From Gordonia pseudamarae (lineage in GTDB: Bacteria; Actinomycetota; Actinomycetes; Mycobacteriales; Mycobacteriaceae): DNA of 64,000 nucleotides. The DNA is taken from contig NZ_CP045809.1 in the NCBI RefSeq assembly GCF_025273675.1, forward strand, positions 434,001 through 498,000. Direction: 5' to 3'. The translations under genes and the position numbers were made by a program. Below the pieces are notes generated by a model that saw only the letters and a program-made list of their open reading frames with translations, searched no databases and was not told the origin of the DNA. Positions 16,473 to 25,461 of the stretch are shown piece by piece. Positions within the stretch are counted from its first letter, which is position 1. The number at the start of each line of letters is the position of its first letter.

Positions 16473-17195
16473 ATGGCGGATAACAGTGGTGTGGCCGGGG
16501 CGGACAAGGCGCGGGTGCTGGTCGTCGACGACGAGGACAACATCCGCGAATTGCTGCAGGTATCGCTGAAATTCCAGGGATACGACGTGGTGACCGCGGC
16601 CAACGGCCCCGCGGCGATCGACGCCTGTCGCACCTTCGCCCCGGACGTGCTCATCCTGGACGTGATGATGCCCGGGATGGACGGCTTCGGGTTGTTGCGC
16701 CGGTTGCGCGCCGACGGGGTGGAGGCGCCCGCGCTGTTCCTGTCGGCCCGCGACACCGTCGAGGACAAGATCAACGGCCTGACCATCGGCGGCGATGACT
16801 ACGTGACCAAACCGTTCAGCCTCGAAGAGGTGGTGGCACGACTGCAGGTGCTGCTGCGGCGCTCCGGGGTGACCGAGCAGAGCAAGAAATCCTCGCGGAT
16901 CACCTTCTCCGATATCGTGCTCGACGACGAGACGCACGAGGTGTGGAAGGCCGGCGAACTGGTGTCGCTCTCGCCGACCGAGTTCACGTTGCTGCGGTAC
17001 TTCATGGTGAACGCCGGGACGGTGCTGTCCAAGCCGCGCATCCTCGACCACGTGTGGAACTACGACTTCGGCGGTGAGGTCAACGTCGTCGAGTCGTACG
17101 TGTCGTACCTGCGGCGCAAACTCGACAACGGCGACAAGCGCCTCATCCACACGCTGCGCGGGGTCGGCTATGTGATGCGGGAGCCGAGAGACTGA
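16473..17195 (+). CDS. phoP: Response regulator PhoP
   Basis: DNA-binding response regulator of the OmpR family. The 240-residue protein has a receiver domain with acidic pair D19-D20, phosphoacceptor D63 (LILDVMMPGMDGFG) and K113 (YVTKPF), then a winged-helix domain (about 145-236) with VNVVESYVSYLRRKLD as recognition helix. Large stretches match mycobacterial PhoP (for example VSLSPTEFTLLRYF, ILDHVW). ATG 16473 has a purine-rich GGTGGGG five bases upstream and gives a normal N-terminus; the same frame extends to ATG 16389, adding 28 Gln/Gly/Ala-rich residues encoded partly by a GGGGGCAAACCAAG repeat. Its stop overlaps the phoR start by one base. Confidence 0.92.
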   Translation: MADNSGVAGADKARVLVVDDEDNIRELLQVSLKFQGYDVVTAANGPAAIDACRTFAPDVLILDVMMPGMDGFGLLRRLRADGVEAPALFLSARDTVEDKINGLTIGGDDYVTKPFSLEEVVARLQVLLRRSGVTEQSKKSSRITFSDIVLDDETHEVWKAGELVSLSPTEFTLLRYFMVNAGTVLSKPRILDHVWNYDFGGEVNVVESYVSYLRRKLDNGDKRLIHTLRGVGYVMREPRD

Positions 17196-18637
17196 TGACC
17201 GATTCGGTGACCGACGGCGCCGAGATCACCCGCGTCAAGCCCATCAATCATGTGCCGCTGCGCGTCTCGCTCGTCGCGCTGACCTTGGTGCTGGTGGTCG
17301 CCGGGCTGGTGGTGTCGGGGTTCTCGGTCACCGGGGCCATGCGCTCGGACCTGATCGCACGCACCGACAGTGGACTGCGCAGCGCGATCGAGACCTGGGC
17401 GCGGCCCATCCGTGACGACGGCTTCGGAGGACCGTCCGGCCCGCGCCGGCCGCCGTCGCGCTACTACTCACGGTTCGTCACCCAGGAAGGTCTCGTCTTC
17501 GGCGACGGCGCCGGCTTCTCGAGCAGCCCGGACCTGTCCGGGCTCGGCGACACCGATATCGGGCCGATCACCGTGTCCTCCGAGGGTGGAAAGGGCCCGC
17601 GCTGGCGCGTCGTCCAACGGGTCAGCGGAAACATCGAATCGGTGGTCGCCACACCGCTCAGCGATGTCGAGTCGACGCTGTCGCGGCTGATCTGGTTGCA
17701 GGTCGGCATCGGCGGAGGTGTGGTGGTGGTCATCGGTGTCCTGAGCTACCTGCTGGTGCGCACCAGCCTGCGGCCGCTGCGCCGGGTGGAGGAGACCGCC
17801 CACGCGATAGCCGACGGAAACCTCACCATGCGGGTGCCCCCGGCACCGACCAACACCGAGGTGGGCAGTCTGTCGGCGTCGCTGAACACGATGCTCGGGC
17901 ACATCGGGCGCGCATTCGCGGCCACCGAGGAATCCGAACGGCAGGCCCGCGAATCGGAGGAGACGATGCGCCGGTTCATCGCCGACGCCAGCCACGAACT
18001 GCGTACCCCGCTTACCTCCATCAAGGGCTTCGGCGAACTGTACAAGCAGGGCGCGGTGCCCTCCGGCGATGCGATGAGCCGCATCGACACCGAGGCCGAG
18101 CGGATGAAGTTGCTGGTCGAGGACCTGCTGATGCTGGCCCGGCTCGACGCGCACCGTCCGCTGCAGGCGGGTCCGGTGGACCTGCTGTCGCTGGTGTCCG
18201 ACGCCGTGCACTCGGCCCGCGCGGCGGCCCCGCAACGCGACATCGGGGTGCGCATCGAACCGATGGACGAGCCACCGGTGGTCTCCGGCGACGTCAATCG
18301 GCTGATGCAGGTGTTGCGCAATCTGATCAACAACGCGATCGCGCACACCCCCGCCGACGCGACCATCACCATCGGCATCGAACCCGATGGTTGTGACCAT
18401 CTGGTGCTGTCGGTGGCCGACACCGGCAACGGACTCACCGAGGAGGAGGCCAGGCGCGTCTTCGAACGGTTCTACCGCGGTGACTCGTCGCGGTACCGCG
18501 GTGAGGGCGGTGGCAGCGGGCTCGGACTGTCGATCGTGGCCGCGCTCGTCGCCGCGCACGGTGGCACCGTCGGGGTGGATTCGGTCCCCGGGAAGGGCGC
18601 GCGGTTCTGGGTGCTGCTGCCCCGGGAGGCGGTCTGA
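17195..18637 (+). CDS. phoR: Sensor histidine kinase PhoR
   Basis: Membrane kinase partner of PhoP, 480 residues. Order: transmembrane helix 1 (about 22-46), extracytoplasmic sensor region (about 47-164) with an Arg/Pro-rich loop, helix 2 (about 165-188), HAMP (about 190-245), HisKA with H267 in ASHELRTPLTSIKGF, and HATPase with N box NLINNAIAHTP, G1 DTGNGL, F box FERFYRGD and G2 GSGLGLSIV. Start ATG 17195 overlaps the phoP stop, so the pair is translationally coupled. In mycobacteria this system senses acid/ionic stress and controls cell-wall lipids; that role is assumed, not shown here. Confidence 0.92.
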   Translation: MTDSVTDGAEITRVKPINHVPLRVSLVALTLVLVVAGLVVSGFSVTGAMRSDLIARTDSGLRSAIETWARPIRDDGFGGPSGPRRPPSRYYSRFVTQEGLVFGDGAGFSSSPDLSGLGDTDIGPITVSSEGGKGPRWRVVQRVSGNIESVVATPLSDVESTLSRLIWLQVGIGGGVVVVIGVLSYLLVRTSLRPLRRVEETAHAIADGNLTMRVPPAPTNTEVGSLSASLNTMLGHIGRAFAATEESERQARESEETMRRFIADASHELRTPLTSIKGFGELYKQGAVPSGDAMSRIDTEAERMKLLVEDLLMLARLDAHRPLQAGPVDLLSLVSDAVHSARAAAPQRDIGVRIEPMDEPPVVSGDVNRLMQVLRNLINNAIAHTPADATITIGIEPDGCDHLVLSVADTGNGLTEEEARRVFERFYRGDSSRYRGEGGGSGLGLSIVAALVAAHGGTVGVDSVPGKGARFWVLLPREAV

Positions 18638-18739
18638 GCGGCCGCGCCGGGTGAACCGCGGGCGGCGCGATGATGGACGTTGGTCCCCTTCGTCCGCCAA
18701 CGCCGGGTGCACCGCCCGCGGACCAATAGACTTGCCGGC

Positions 18740-19165
18740 ATGGCATCGGTATTCACGCACATCATCAACGGCGACATCCCCGGCAGGTTCGTGTGGAAGG
18801 ACGGCCAGGCCGTCGCGTTCCTGACGATCGAACCCGTGACACCCGGACACCTGCTGGTGGTTCCGCGCAAAGAGATCGACCATTGGGAGCAGATCGACAC
18901 CGCGACCTTCACCCACCTGTCCGATGTCGCGCAGAAGGTCGGCCGTGCGGTCAAGGAAGCCTTCGACGCGCCCCGGATGGGGTTGCTGATCGCCGGGCTG
19001 GAGGTGCCGCACGTGCACCTGCACGTGTTCCCGGCGCTGGCGATGGAGACCTTCGACCTGTCCAACGCCGCCAAGGACGTCGCACCCGAAACCCTCGACG
19101 AGCACGCCGCGAAGATCCGGCGGAGTCTGGTCGACCTCGGCTACCGGGAGAACGTCCCGGACTGA
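18740..19165 (+). CDS. HIT-family nucleotide-binding protein
   Basis: A 141-residue histidine-triad protein; such enzymes hydrolyse nucleotide phosphoramidates or adenylates. The triad HVHLHVF lies at about residues 95-101, preceded by PVTPGHLLVVPR. The N-terminal MASVFTHIINGDIPG is the normal family start. A HIT gene follows phoPR in mycobacteria as well (Rv0759c, there on the opposite strand), which supports the phoPR assignment. Confidence 0.9.
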   Translation: MASVFTHIINGDIPGRFVWKDGQAVAFLTIEPVTPGHLLVVPRKEIDHWEQIDTATFTHLSDVAQKVGRAVKEAFDAPRMGLLIAGLEVPHVHLHVFPALAMETFDLSNAAKDVAPETLDEHAAKIRRSLVDLGYRENVPD

Positions 19166-19186
19166 GCTGATCCCGGACGCCGCGCG

Positions 19187-21310
19187 TCAGCCGACGGTCC
19201 TGTGGATGAGCAGCGGCAGCACCGCGGTGGCGCCCGCCTCGCGCAGAGCCGCGGCGGCGATGGTGATCGGCCAGCCCGACGTGGTGGCGTCGACGACGAG
19301 CAGCACGGTCCGGCCGTCGGCGGCGGGCGGATTCTCCAGCCGGCCACGCCAGTGCGCGGCCTCGACGGCGCCGGTGGCCTCGGCCGGTGGTTCGCCGGGC
19401 CCCACCGGATACCCGGCACCGCCGCGCCGGCCGACCGCGCGCAGCCGCTCGGCCAAGGTTTCGGCCAGCGCGGTGCCGGTCAGCCGTAGCGAGACGATCA
19501 CCTCGGGCCGGATCCCCGACTCGCGGCCCCACGCGGCGAGGGTGGCGACCGCCGCGTCCGCGAGTTCGGTCACGGCGCCGTCGTCACCGTCGCGGGCTCC
19601 GGCGAGGACCCCGGCCCATTCGGGCGCGTCGGCGTGGGCCAGGGTCCGGCCCGGTTCGGCCATCAGGTGCGCCGGGATTCGCCCACGTGCGCCGAACACC
19701 CCGCCCGGCCACATCTTTCGTGGCTCCAGCAGCAGTGCGGCCCGGCGCAGGGTGGCGGTGATGGCGCGTACGTCCTCGTCGTCGGCGCCGCCGGGCAGGT
19801 CGTCGGTGAGGCCGCCCAGACACACTGAACATCGTCCGCACGCCACCGTCTGCGGGTCGTCGAGCGACGCGGTGAGCAGCGTCATCAGGCAGGACCGGCC
19901 GTGGACGTACGAGCGCATGATGTCGGCCTCACGTCTACGCACCGCCACCACCCCGTCGTAGTGGGCGGCGTCGTACGTCCACGGCCGTCCCGTCGCCACC
20001 CAGCCGTCGGGGGTGCGTTCGGTGGCACCGTCGACGGCGAGCTGTTTGAGCATCAGGTCGATCTTGGTGCGGCGCAGTCCCGTCGACGATTCGAGGGCGG
20101 GCACCGACTGCGGTGTGCCCGTATCTCCCAGCGCGGCGAGGAGTTCGGTCATCGTGACAGGGTCAGGGATGGTGGCGGTGGCGAAGTACTCCCAGATCCG
20201 GTCGTCGGCCGACGAGGACAGCAGCACCACCACGGCGTCGTCGAGGGCACGGCCGGCGCGGCCCACCTGCTGGTAGTACGACACCGGGGAGGCGGGGGCG
20301 CCCACATGTACCACGAACCCGAGATCGGGTTTGTCATAACCCATTCCGAGTGCCGAGGTGGCCACCAGCGCTTTCACCTCGTTGCGCAGCAGCGCGTCCT
20401 CGAGCGCGTGCCGGCGGTCGGCGTCGAGCTGCCCGGTGTAGGCGGCGACCGGATAGTCGGGGCCCTGGACGGCGCGGATGGCCTGGACGAGCCGGTCGGC
20501 GTCGGCGACGGTGAGCACGTACACGATTCCCGAACCGGGCAGTGCGGGCAGATTGCGGGCCGTCCAGGCGTACCGCTGCATCGGGGAGAGTTCGTCGATA
20601 ACGTTCAGGTGTAACGATTTCCGCGCCAGCGGACCGCGCAGCACCAGAGTGTCGGTGCCCAGTTGCCCGGCCACGTCGGCGGTGACGCGGGCGTTGGCGG
20701 TGGCGGTGGTCGCCAGCACCGGCGTCGCGTCGTCGGCGGTACGCAACACATCGGCAACGCGCCGGTAGTCGGGCCGGAAGTCGTGACCCCAGTCGGAGAT
20801 CGCGTGCGCCTCATCGATCACCAGCAGGCCGAGCGCGCCGGCCAGGCCGTCCAGTACCCGCCTGCCGAAACCGGGATTGGCCAGGCGTTCGGGGGAGACC
20901 AGCAGGACATCGAGATCACCTGCGCGCAAGTCGTTCTCGACGGCCTCCCAGTCACCGAAATTCGACGAGTTGAGTGTCGCCGCACGCAGCCCGGCCCGTT
21001 CGGCCGCCGCCACCTGATCCCGCATCAACGACAGCAGCGGCGACACGATCAGTGTCGGACCGCGGCCGGCGGCCCGGCCGATCGCCGTCGCCGTCCAGTA
21101 CACCGCCGATTTGCCCCAGCCGGTGGCCTGCACCACGAGCACCCGCGCGCCGGGCCGGGTCAGCGCGGCCACCGCCCGCAGCTGGTCGGGTCGCAGACGG
21201 GCCCCGGCTCCGGCCAGCGCACCGATGACCCGATCGGCGATGATCAGCTGGTCGCCGGACAGGTCGGGGCCGGTGCGGTCGGTCGGTGCGTCGTCGGTCG
21301 TGGGAGGCAT
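19187..21310 (-). CDS. RecQ-type DEAH helicase fused to a C-terminal phosphoribosyltransferase-like domain
   Basis: A 707-residue protein. Residues about 35-370 are a RecQ helicase core: Walker A QATGWGKSAV (61-70), VIDEAHAISDWGHDFRPDY, TTATAN, and motif VI YYQQVGRAGR. A zinc-binding module with four cysteines (CLMTLL, CGRCSVC) follows near residue 490. The last 60 residues, VLLVVDATTSGWPITIAAAA, resemble the PRPP loop of type I phosphoribosyltransferases. RecQ-PRTase fusions are known but their role in repair is not settled. There is no HRDC domain, in contrast to the classical RecQ at 27506. It is convergent with the HIT gene and divergent from the glycosyltransferase. Confidence 0.85.
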   Translation of the reverse strand: MPPTTDDAPTDRTGPDLSGDQLIIADRVIGALAGAGARLRPDQLRAVAALTRPGARVLVVQATGWGKSAVYWTATAIGRAAGRGPTLIVSPLLSLMRDQVAAAERAGLRAATLNSSNFGDWEAVENDLRAGDLDVLLVSPERLANPGFGRRVLDGLAGALGLLVIDEAHAISDWGHDFRPDYRRVADVLRTADDATPVLATTATANARVTADVAGQLGTDTLVLRGPLARKSLHLNVIDELSPMQRYAWTARNLPALPGSGIVYVLTVADADRLVQAIRAVQGPDYPVAAYTGQLDADRRHALEDALLRNEVKALVATSALGMGYDKPDLGFVVHVGAPASPVSYYQQVGRAGRALDDAVVVLLSSSADDRIWEYFATATIPDPVTMTELLAALGDTGTPQSVPALESSTGLRRTKIDLMLKQLAVDGATERTPDGWVATGRPWTYDAAHYDGVVAVRRREADIMRSYVHGRSCLMTLLTASLDDPQTVACGRCSVCLGGLTDDLPGGADDEDVRAITATLRRAALLLEPRKMWPGGVFGARGRIPAHLMAEPGRTLAHADAPEWAGVLAGARDGDDGAVTELADAAVATLAAWGRESGIRPEVIVSLRLTGTALAETLAERLRAVGRRGGAGYPVGPGEPPAEATGAVEAAHWRGRLENPPAADGRTVLLVVDATTSGWPITIAAAALREAGATAVLPLLIHRTVG

Positions 21311-21479
21311 ATGTCCACGCTATCGGTCGCGGGTGGGCCGGGCCGGGCGGGACAGCGCTGCGGCACCGATCTGTGGATAACTAATCGGTTGTCCACCGAT
21401 TACGGCCACATCGGGCGGCCCGGAGTGCCGGAGGATCCCCCGGTCGCCGATCTGACCTGGGAAAACAGCGCGGAATCGT

Positions 21480-21497
21480 TGACAGGAACCTGACAGG
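21480..21497 (+). promoter_or_regulatory. Direct-repeat box TGACAGG-AACC-TGACAGG
   Basis: Two identical 7-bp half-sites with a 4-bp spacer (11-bp period, one helical turn) 45 bases upstream of the glycosyltransferase start. The half-site and spacing equal the last pair of the phoP array (16327-16344), pointing to PhoP or a related OmpR-family regulator. Confidence 0.55.
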
Positions 21498-21541
21498 CAG
21501 AATCCGGATGGGTCCCAGTTTCGTGCTGCAATCTTTATGAC

Positions 21542-22816
21542 ATGACGACAGACACCCTCGGTCGCCCCGCCTCGACGGTGCACACTCTGGCCGATTCCTC
21601 GCAAGCACATCCGACCCTCGACATCGTGATCCCGGTGTACAACGAGCAGGATGACATCGTCGACGCGGTGCGCCGGCTCGACGCCCACCTGCGCGCCGAT
21701 GTGCCCTACCCGGCCCGGATCACCGTTGCCGACAACGCGAGTACCGACGACACGGTGCGGCGGGCGGTGGCGCTGACCGAGAGCATCGACGGGCTCCGCG
21801 TGGTGCATCTGGACGAGAAGGGCCGGGGCCGGGCGCTGAACGCGGTGTGGCGGGCCAGCGACGCCGACATCGTGGCCTACTGCGACGTGGACCTGTCGAC
21901 CGACCTGAACGCGCTGATGCCGCTGATCGCGCCGCTGATCTCCGGGCACTCCGACATCGCGATCGGGACCCGGCTGTCCAACGGGTCGCGGGTCGAACGC
22001 GGCCTCAAGCGCGAATTCATCTCGCGCTCATACAATCTCATTCTGCGTACCGCGATGCGGGCCAAGTTCTCCGACGCTCAGTGCGGGTTCAAGGCGATGC
22101 GCACCGACATCGCCCGCGAACTCCTTCCGTACGTGGAGGACACCGGCTGGTTCTTCGACACCGAACTGCTGGTGGTGGCCGAGCGGATCGGGCTGCGGAT
22201 CGCCGAGGTCCCGGTCGACTGGATCGACGACCCCGACAGCAGTGTCGACATCGTCGCCACCGCGATGGCCGACCTCAAGGGCTGCGCCCGCGTCGGGCGG
22301 GCACTCGTCGACGGCTCGCTGCCGGTCGCCGATCTGCGGGCCAGCATGGGACGCTCCCGGCACCCCGGACCGCGGGTGGAGGGTGTTCCGTTCGGGCTGT
22401 CCGGGCAGCTCGCCCGGTTCTGCGTGGTCGGTGTGGCCTCGACCGTGGTGTACGCCGTGCTGTACCTGATGTTGCATTCGGTATTCGGTGCGCAGGTATC
22501 CAACTTTGTCGCCCTGGGCATTTCGGCGATATTCAATACGGCGGCCAATCGCGGGTTCAGTTTCGGGGTACGTGGTTCCGAGAATGTGGTGAAACACCAG
22601 GCATTCGGACTGGGCATCTTCATGTTCGGCTGGGTGGTGACCGCGGGCTCGCTGTTCCTGCTGCACGCCTGGGCTCCCGACGCGTCGAAGCATCTGGAAC
22701 TGCTGATCCTGCTGGTGGCCAACCTGGTGGCGACGGCGATCCGCTTCGTCGGACTGCGGTGGGTGTTCCGGTCGCACACGGCCGTCGCGGCCGCCGAGGC
22801 GGCGAAGGCCGCATGA
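21542..22816 (+). CDS. Family 2 glycosyltransferase fused to a GtrA membrane domain
   Basis: A 424-residue protein. Residues about 25-250 are a dolichyl/polyprenyl-phosphate sugar synthase-like GT2 domain: IVIPVYNEQDD, ADNASTDDT, KGRGRALN, the DVDLSTD metal site and QCGFKAMR. Residues about 290-410 contain four hydrophobic helices of the GtrA type, used to flip or anchor lipid-linked sugars. It probably makes a polyprenyl-phosphate sugar for the mannosyltransferase-like protein encoded next. The ATG 21542 has no ribosome binding site, and TTTATG just upstream could be a -10 of a leaderless message. A PhoP-type box lies 45 bases upstream. Confidence 0.85.
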   Translation: MTTDTLGRPASTVHTLADSSQAHPTLDIVIPVYNEQDDIVDAVRRLDAHLRADVPYPARITVADNASTDDTVRRAVALTESIDGLRVVHLDEKGRGRALNAVWRASDADIVAYCDVDLSTDLNALMPLIAPLISGHSDIAIGTRLSNGSRVERGLKREFISRSYNLILRTAMRAKFSDAQCGFKAMRTDIARELLPYVEDTGWFFDTELLVVAERIGLRIAEVPVDWIDDPDSSVDIVATAMADLKGCARVGRALVDGSLPVADLRASMGRSRHPGPRVEGVPFGLSGQLARFCVVGVASTVVYAVLYLMLHSVFGAQVSNFVALGISAIFNTAANRGFSFGVRGSENVVKHQAFGLGIFMFGWVVTAGSLFLLHAWAPDASKHLELLILLVANLVATAIRFVGLRWVFRSHTAVAAAEAAKAA

Positions 22817-22853
22817 TCGCGCACGTTCGGTCCGCACCGGTAGTATCCGGCCG

Positions 22854-25226
22854 GTGACAGCGGAAAAGACCGGCGACACATCGACAAAGGTCGACACCGC
22901 ACAGGCGGGCGAGGAAACTCGCTCGCCTGTGCGCCGTGCTATAACCGCTCCCGTGACACGGGAGCGGTTGTCGTTGTGTGTGCTGCTGGTAGGAACCGCG
23001 GTGGCGTATCTGTGGAATCTGTCGATCAACGGGTGGGCCAATTCGTTCTACTCGGCGGCGATTCAGGCCGGATCGGAGTCGTGGAAGGCATGGTTCTTCG
23101 GCTCATCGGATATGGCAAACTCGATCACCGTCGACAAACCGCCTGCCTCGCTATGGATTCCGTCGCTCTCGGTGCGGATCTTCGGGTTGAATCCGTGGTC
23201 GATTCTGGTGCCCGAGGCACTCATGGGTGTGGCTTCGGTGGCGCTGCTGTACGCCATCACCCGACGCCACTTCGGGCACTGGGCGGGCATTCTCGCCGGT
23301 CTCGTGCTGGCATCGACACCGGTGGCGGCGATGATGTTCCGGTTCAACAATCCCGAGGCGTTGCTGATCCTGCTGATGATCGCCTCGGTGTGGGCGCTGC
23401 TGCGCGGCGTCGAGGACGGCCGATGGCGCTGGCTGATCCTCACCGGTGTGTTCGTCGGGTTCGGTTTCCTGACAAAGCAATTACAGGTGATGCTGGTGGT
23501 TCCGCCACTGGCCCTCACCTACCTGGCATTCGGGCCCGGCACCGTTGTTCGCAGGCTCGGACAGTTGTTCGCCGCGCTGGGCGCGATGATCGTGAGTGCC
23601 GGCTGGTGGATTCTCACCGTCGAACTGTGGCCCGCCTCGTCGCGGCCGTATATCGGTGGTTCGCAGAACAACTCGATCCTCGAACTGACGCTGGGCTACA
23701 ACGGGTTCGGACGGCTGAACGGAAATGAACGCGGCAGCGTGCGTCCCGGCGGGGCCGATGGTGGTTACGGGTGGCCTGGTGGTTACGGATGGCCTGGTGG
23801 TTACGGATGGACGGGCGGCTACGGCGGACCGGGAGGACCCGGCGGCCGCGGCGGTGGTATGTGGGGTGATACCGGCTGGAACCGGATGTTCACCGCCGCG
23901 CAGGGCGGCCAGATCGCCTGGCTGATCCCCACCGCGCTCATCCTGGGTGTGGCCGCGCTGGTGATCGTGGCGCGGGCGGCCCGGGCAACCGGGGACACGA
24001 CGGTCGGCGTGTCGACAGTCGGGGATCCGGAAGTCGGGGATCCGGAAGTCGGGGACCCGGCGGGCAATGACCGGGCGGGCCGAGACCACCGGCGTCGGGT
24101 GCTCGCCTTCCTGACGGTGTGGGGCCTGTGGCTGATCGTCACGATGGTCGTGTTCAGCTACATGGCCGGAATCTTCCACAGCTACTACACGGCCGCGCTC
24201 GCCCCGGCGATCGCCGCACTCGTCGCCGGCGGGGCCGCGGTGTGCCTGCGTGCGCGCGAACAGCCGTGGGTGCGGGTCGTCCTCGCGGTCGCGGTGGGTA
24301 CTGCCGCGATCTGGGGATTCGTGCTGCTGGGCCGGTCGCCGGACTTTGTGGGCTGGCTGCGGTGGCTGGTGCTGATCGGCGGCGTCGCCGCCGCGCTGAT
24401 CCTGCTGGTGCCCGAGTCGGCGCCGTGGGGGCGTCGGCTGTCCGTCGGTGCGGGGCTGGCTGCGGTGGTCGTGGGAGTGGCCGGGCCTGTCGCTTACACG
24501 ATCGACACCATCAACTCGCCCATCTCCGGGGGGCTGCCGTCGGCGGGCCCGCGTGTCGACGACGGGTTCGGGCCGGGTGGGGGCCCGGGCGGCCGCCGCG
24601 GCAACCGGCCCGGTCAGGGTCCGGCAGCCGGCTGGGGTCCGATGCCGGGGCCGGGTTCGGTACCCGGATCCCCCACACCCTGGGTGGGCGGCCCCCAGAA
24701 CCGGATCGGCCGCGACGGAACAGGCCGAAACGGAACCGGGCCGGGCCCGGGAGAAATGCGATCGGGCGGCGGCAACGCGGGTCCGGCCGGCGGTATGGGA
24801 TCGGGGCCGACGTTCCGGGCCGGTCCGGGGAACAACGGGCCCGGCGCACTGCTCAACGGCTCACAGCCGGGACCACAGATCCTCGCCCTCCTGCGTGCGG
24901 ACGCCGACCGGTACACCTGGGTCGCCGCCGCGATCGGCTCCAACTCGGCGTCGGGCTACCAGCTCGAATCGGGGTACTCGGTGATGCCGATCGGTGGCTT
25001 CAACGGCACCGACCCGTCACCGACGCTGGAGCGATTCCAGCAGCTCGTCGCCGACCGCGAGATCCACTACTTCATCGCCGGCGGCCGCTTCGGTGGTGGC
25101 CCCGGCGGGGGACAGGACAACCGGACGAGCGAGCAGATCAGCACCTGGGTCACCGAGAATTTCACCGCGCGGACCGTTGACGGCGTCACCGTCTACGACC
25201 TGACCGCACCGGCCGGGGCGTCGTAG
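22854..25226 (+). CDS. ArnT/GT39-type membrane glycosyltransferase with glycine-rich insertions
   Basis: A 790-residue integral membrane glycosyltransferase of the PMT/ArnT type, which uses polyprenyl-phosphate sugars on the outer face of the membrane. The first half has about eight helices and the catalytic loop ITVDKPPASLW. Unusual parts: a Gly/Trp/Tyr-rich loop at about residues 297-340 built from GGYGWPGG repeats, short EVGDP repeats at about 390-403, and a Gly/Pro-rich stretch at about 562-666. The C-terminal 110 residues (LLRADADRYTWVAAAIGSNS on) form a soluble domain seen in actinobacterial relatives. The start is a GTG, 37 bases after the GT2-GtrA gene, so the two are likely an operon. 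Acceptor unknown. Confidence 0.82.
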   Translation: MTAEKTGDTSTKVDTAQAGEETRSPVRRAITAPVTRERLSLCVLLVGTAVAYLWNLSINGWANSFYSAAIQAGSESWKAWFFGSSDMANSITVDKPPASLWIPSLSVRIFGLNPWSILVPEALMGVASVALLYAITRRHFGHWAGILAGLVLASTPVAAMMFRFNNPEALLILLMIASVWALLRGVEDGRWRWLILTGVFVGFGFLTKQLQVMLVVPPLALTYLAFGPGTVVRRLGQLFAALGAMIVSAGWWILTVELWPASSRPYIGGSQNNSILELTLGYNGFGRLNGNERGSVRPGGADGGYGWPGGYGWPGGYGWTGGYGGPGGPGGRGGGMWGDTGWNRMFTAAQGGQIAWLIPTALILGVAALVIVARAARATGDTTVGVSTVGDPEVGDPEVGDPAGNDRAGRDHRRRVLAFLTVWGLWLIVTMVVFSYMAGIFHSYYTAALAPAIAALVAGGAAVCLRAREQPWVRVVLAVAVGTAAIWGFVLLGRSPDFVGWLRWLVLIGGVAAALILLVPESAPWGRRLSVGAGLAAVVVGVAGPVAYTIDTINSPISGGLPSAGPRVDDGFGPGGGPGGRRGNRPGQGPAAGWGPMPGPGSVPGSPTPWVGGPQNRIGRDGTGRNGTGPGPGEMRSGGGNAGPAGGMGSGPTFRAGPGNNGPGALLNGSQPGPQILALLRADADRYTWVAAAIGSNSASGYQLESGYSVMPIGGFNGTDPSPTLERFQQLVADREIHYFIAGGRFGGGPGGGQDNRTSEQISTWVTENFTARTVDGVTVYDLTAPAGAS

Positions 25227-25461
25227 CAGGTCGCAGTAGGCGTGCCCACACCGGGACGAGACTGCCCGGCGAGGTCATCGGGCGTGTTCTCGACCGTGGT
25301 CAGGCGTGCGTCGAGGTCGTCCAGGTCGGCCATGTGATCGTCCCCATGCGCCAGGTTCGCGGTGACGTACGCGCGCCCATCGCGAATGCCGCCGCCCCGA
25401 CGCCGCCGACCCCCGGTGCGCGGAGCGATCCATAGCCGGTCGGGACTGTAGAGTCGTCCCC
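25227..25461. other. Intergenic region before purD
   Basis: No gene can be supported. One minus-strand frame is open and has coding-like composition (ADLDDLDARLTTVENTPDD) but lacks a convincing start and overlaps the end of the glycosyltransferase gene. Confidence 0.3.

Noticed and set aside
25197..25440. Possible minus-strand small gene before purD
   Set aside because: Composition looks coding, but no start codon with a ribosome binding site was found and its end overlaps the glycosyltransferase gene.
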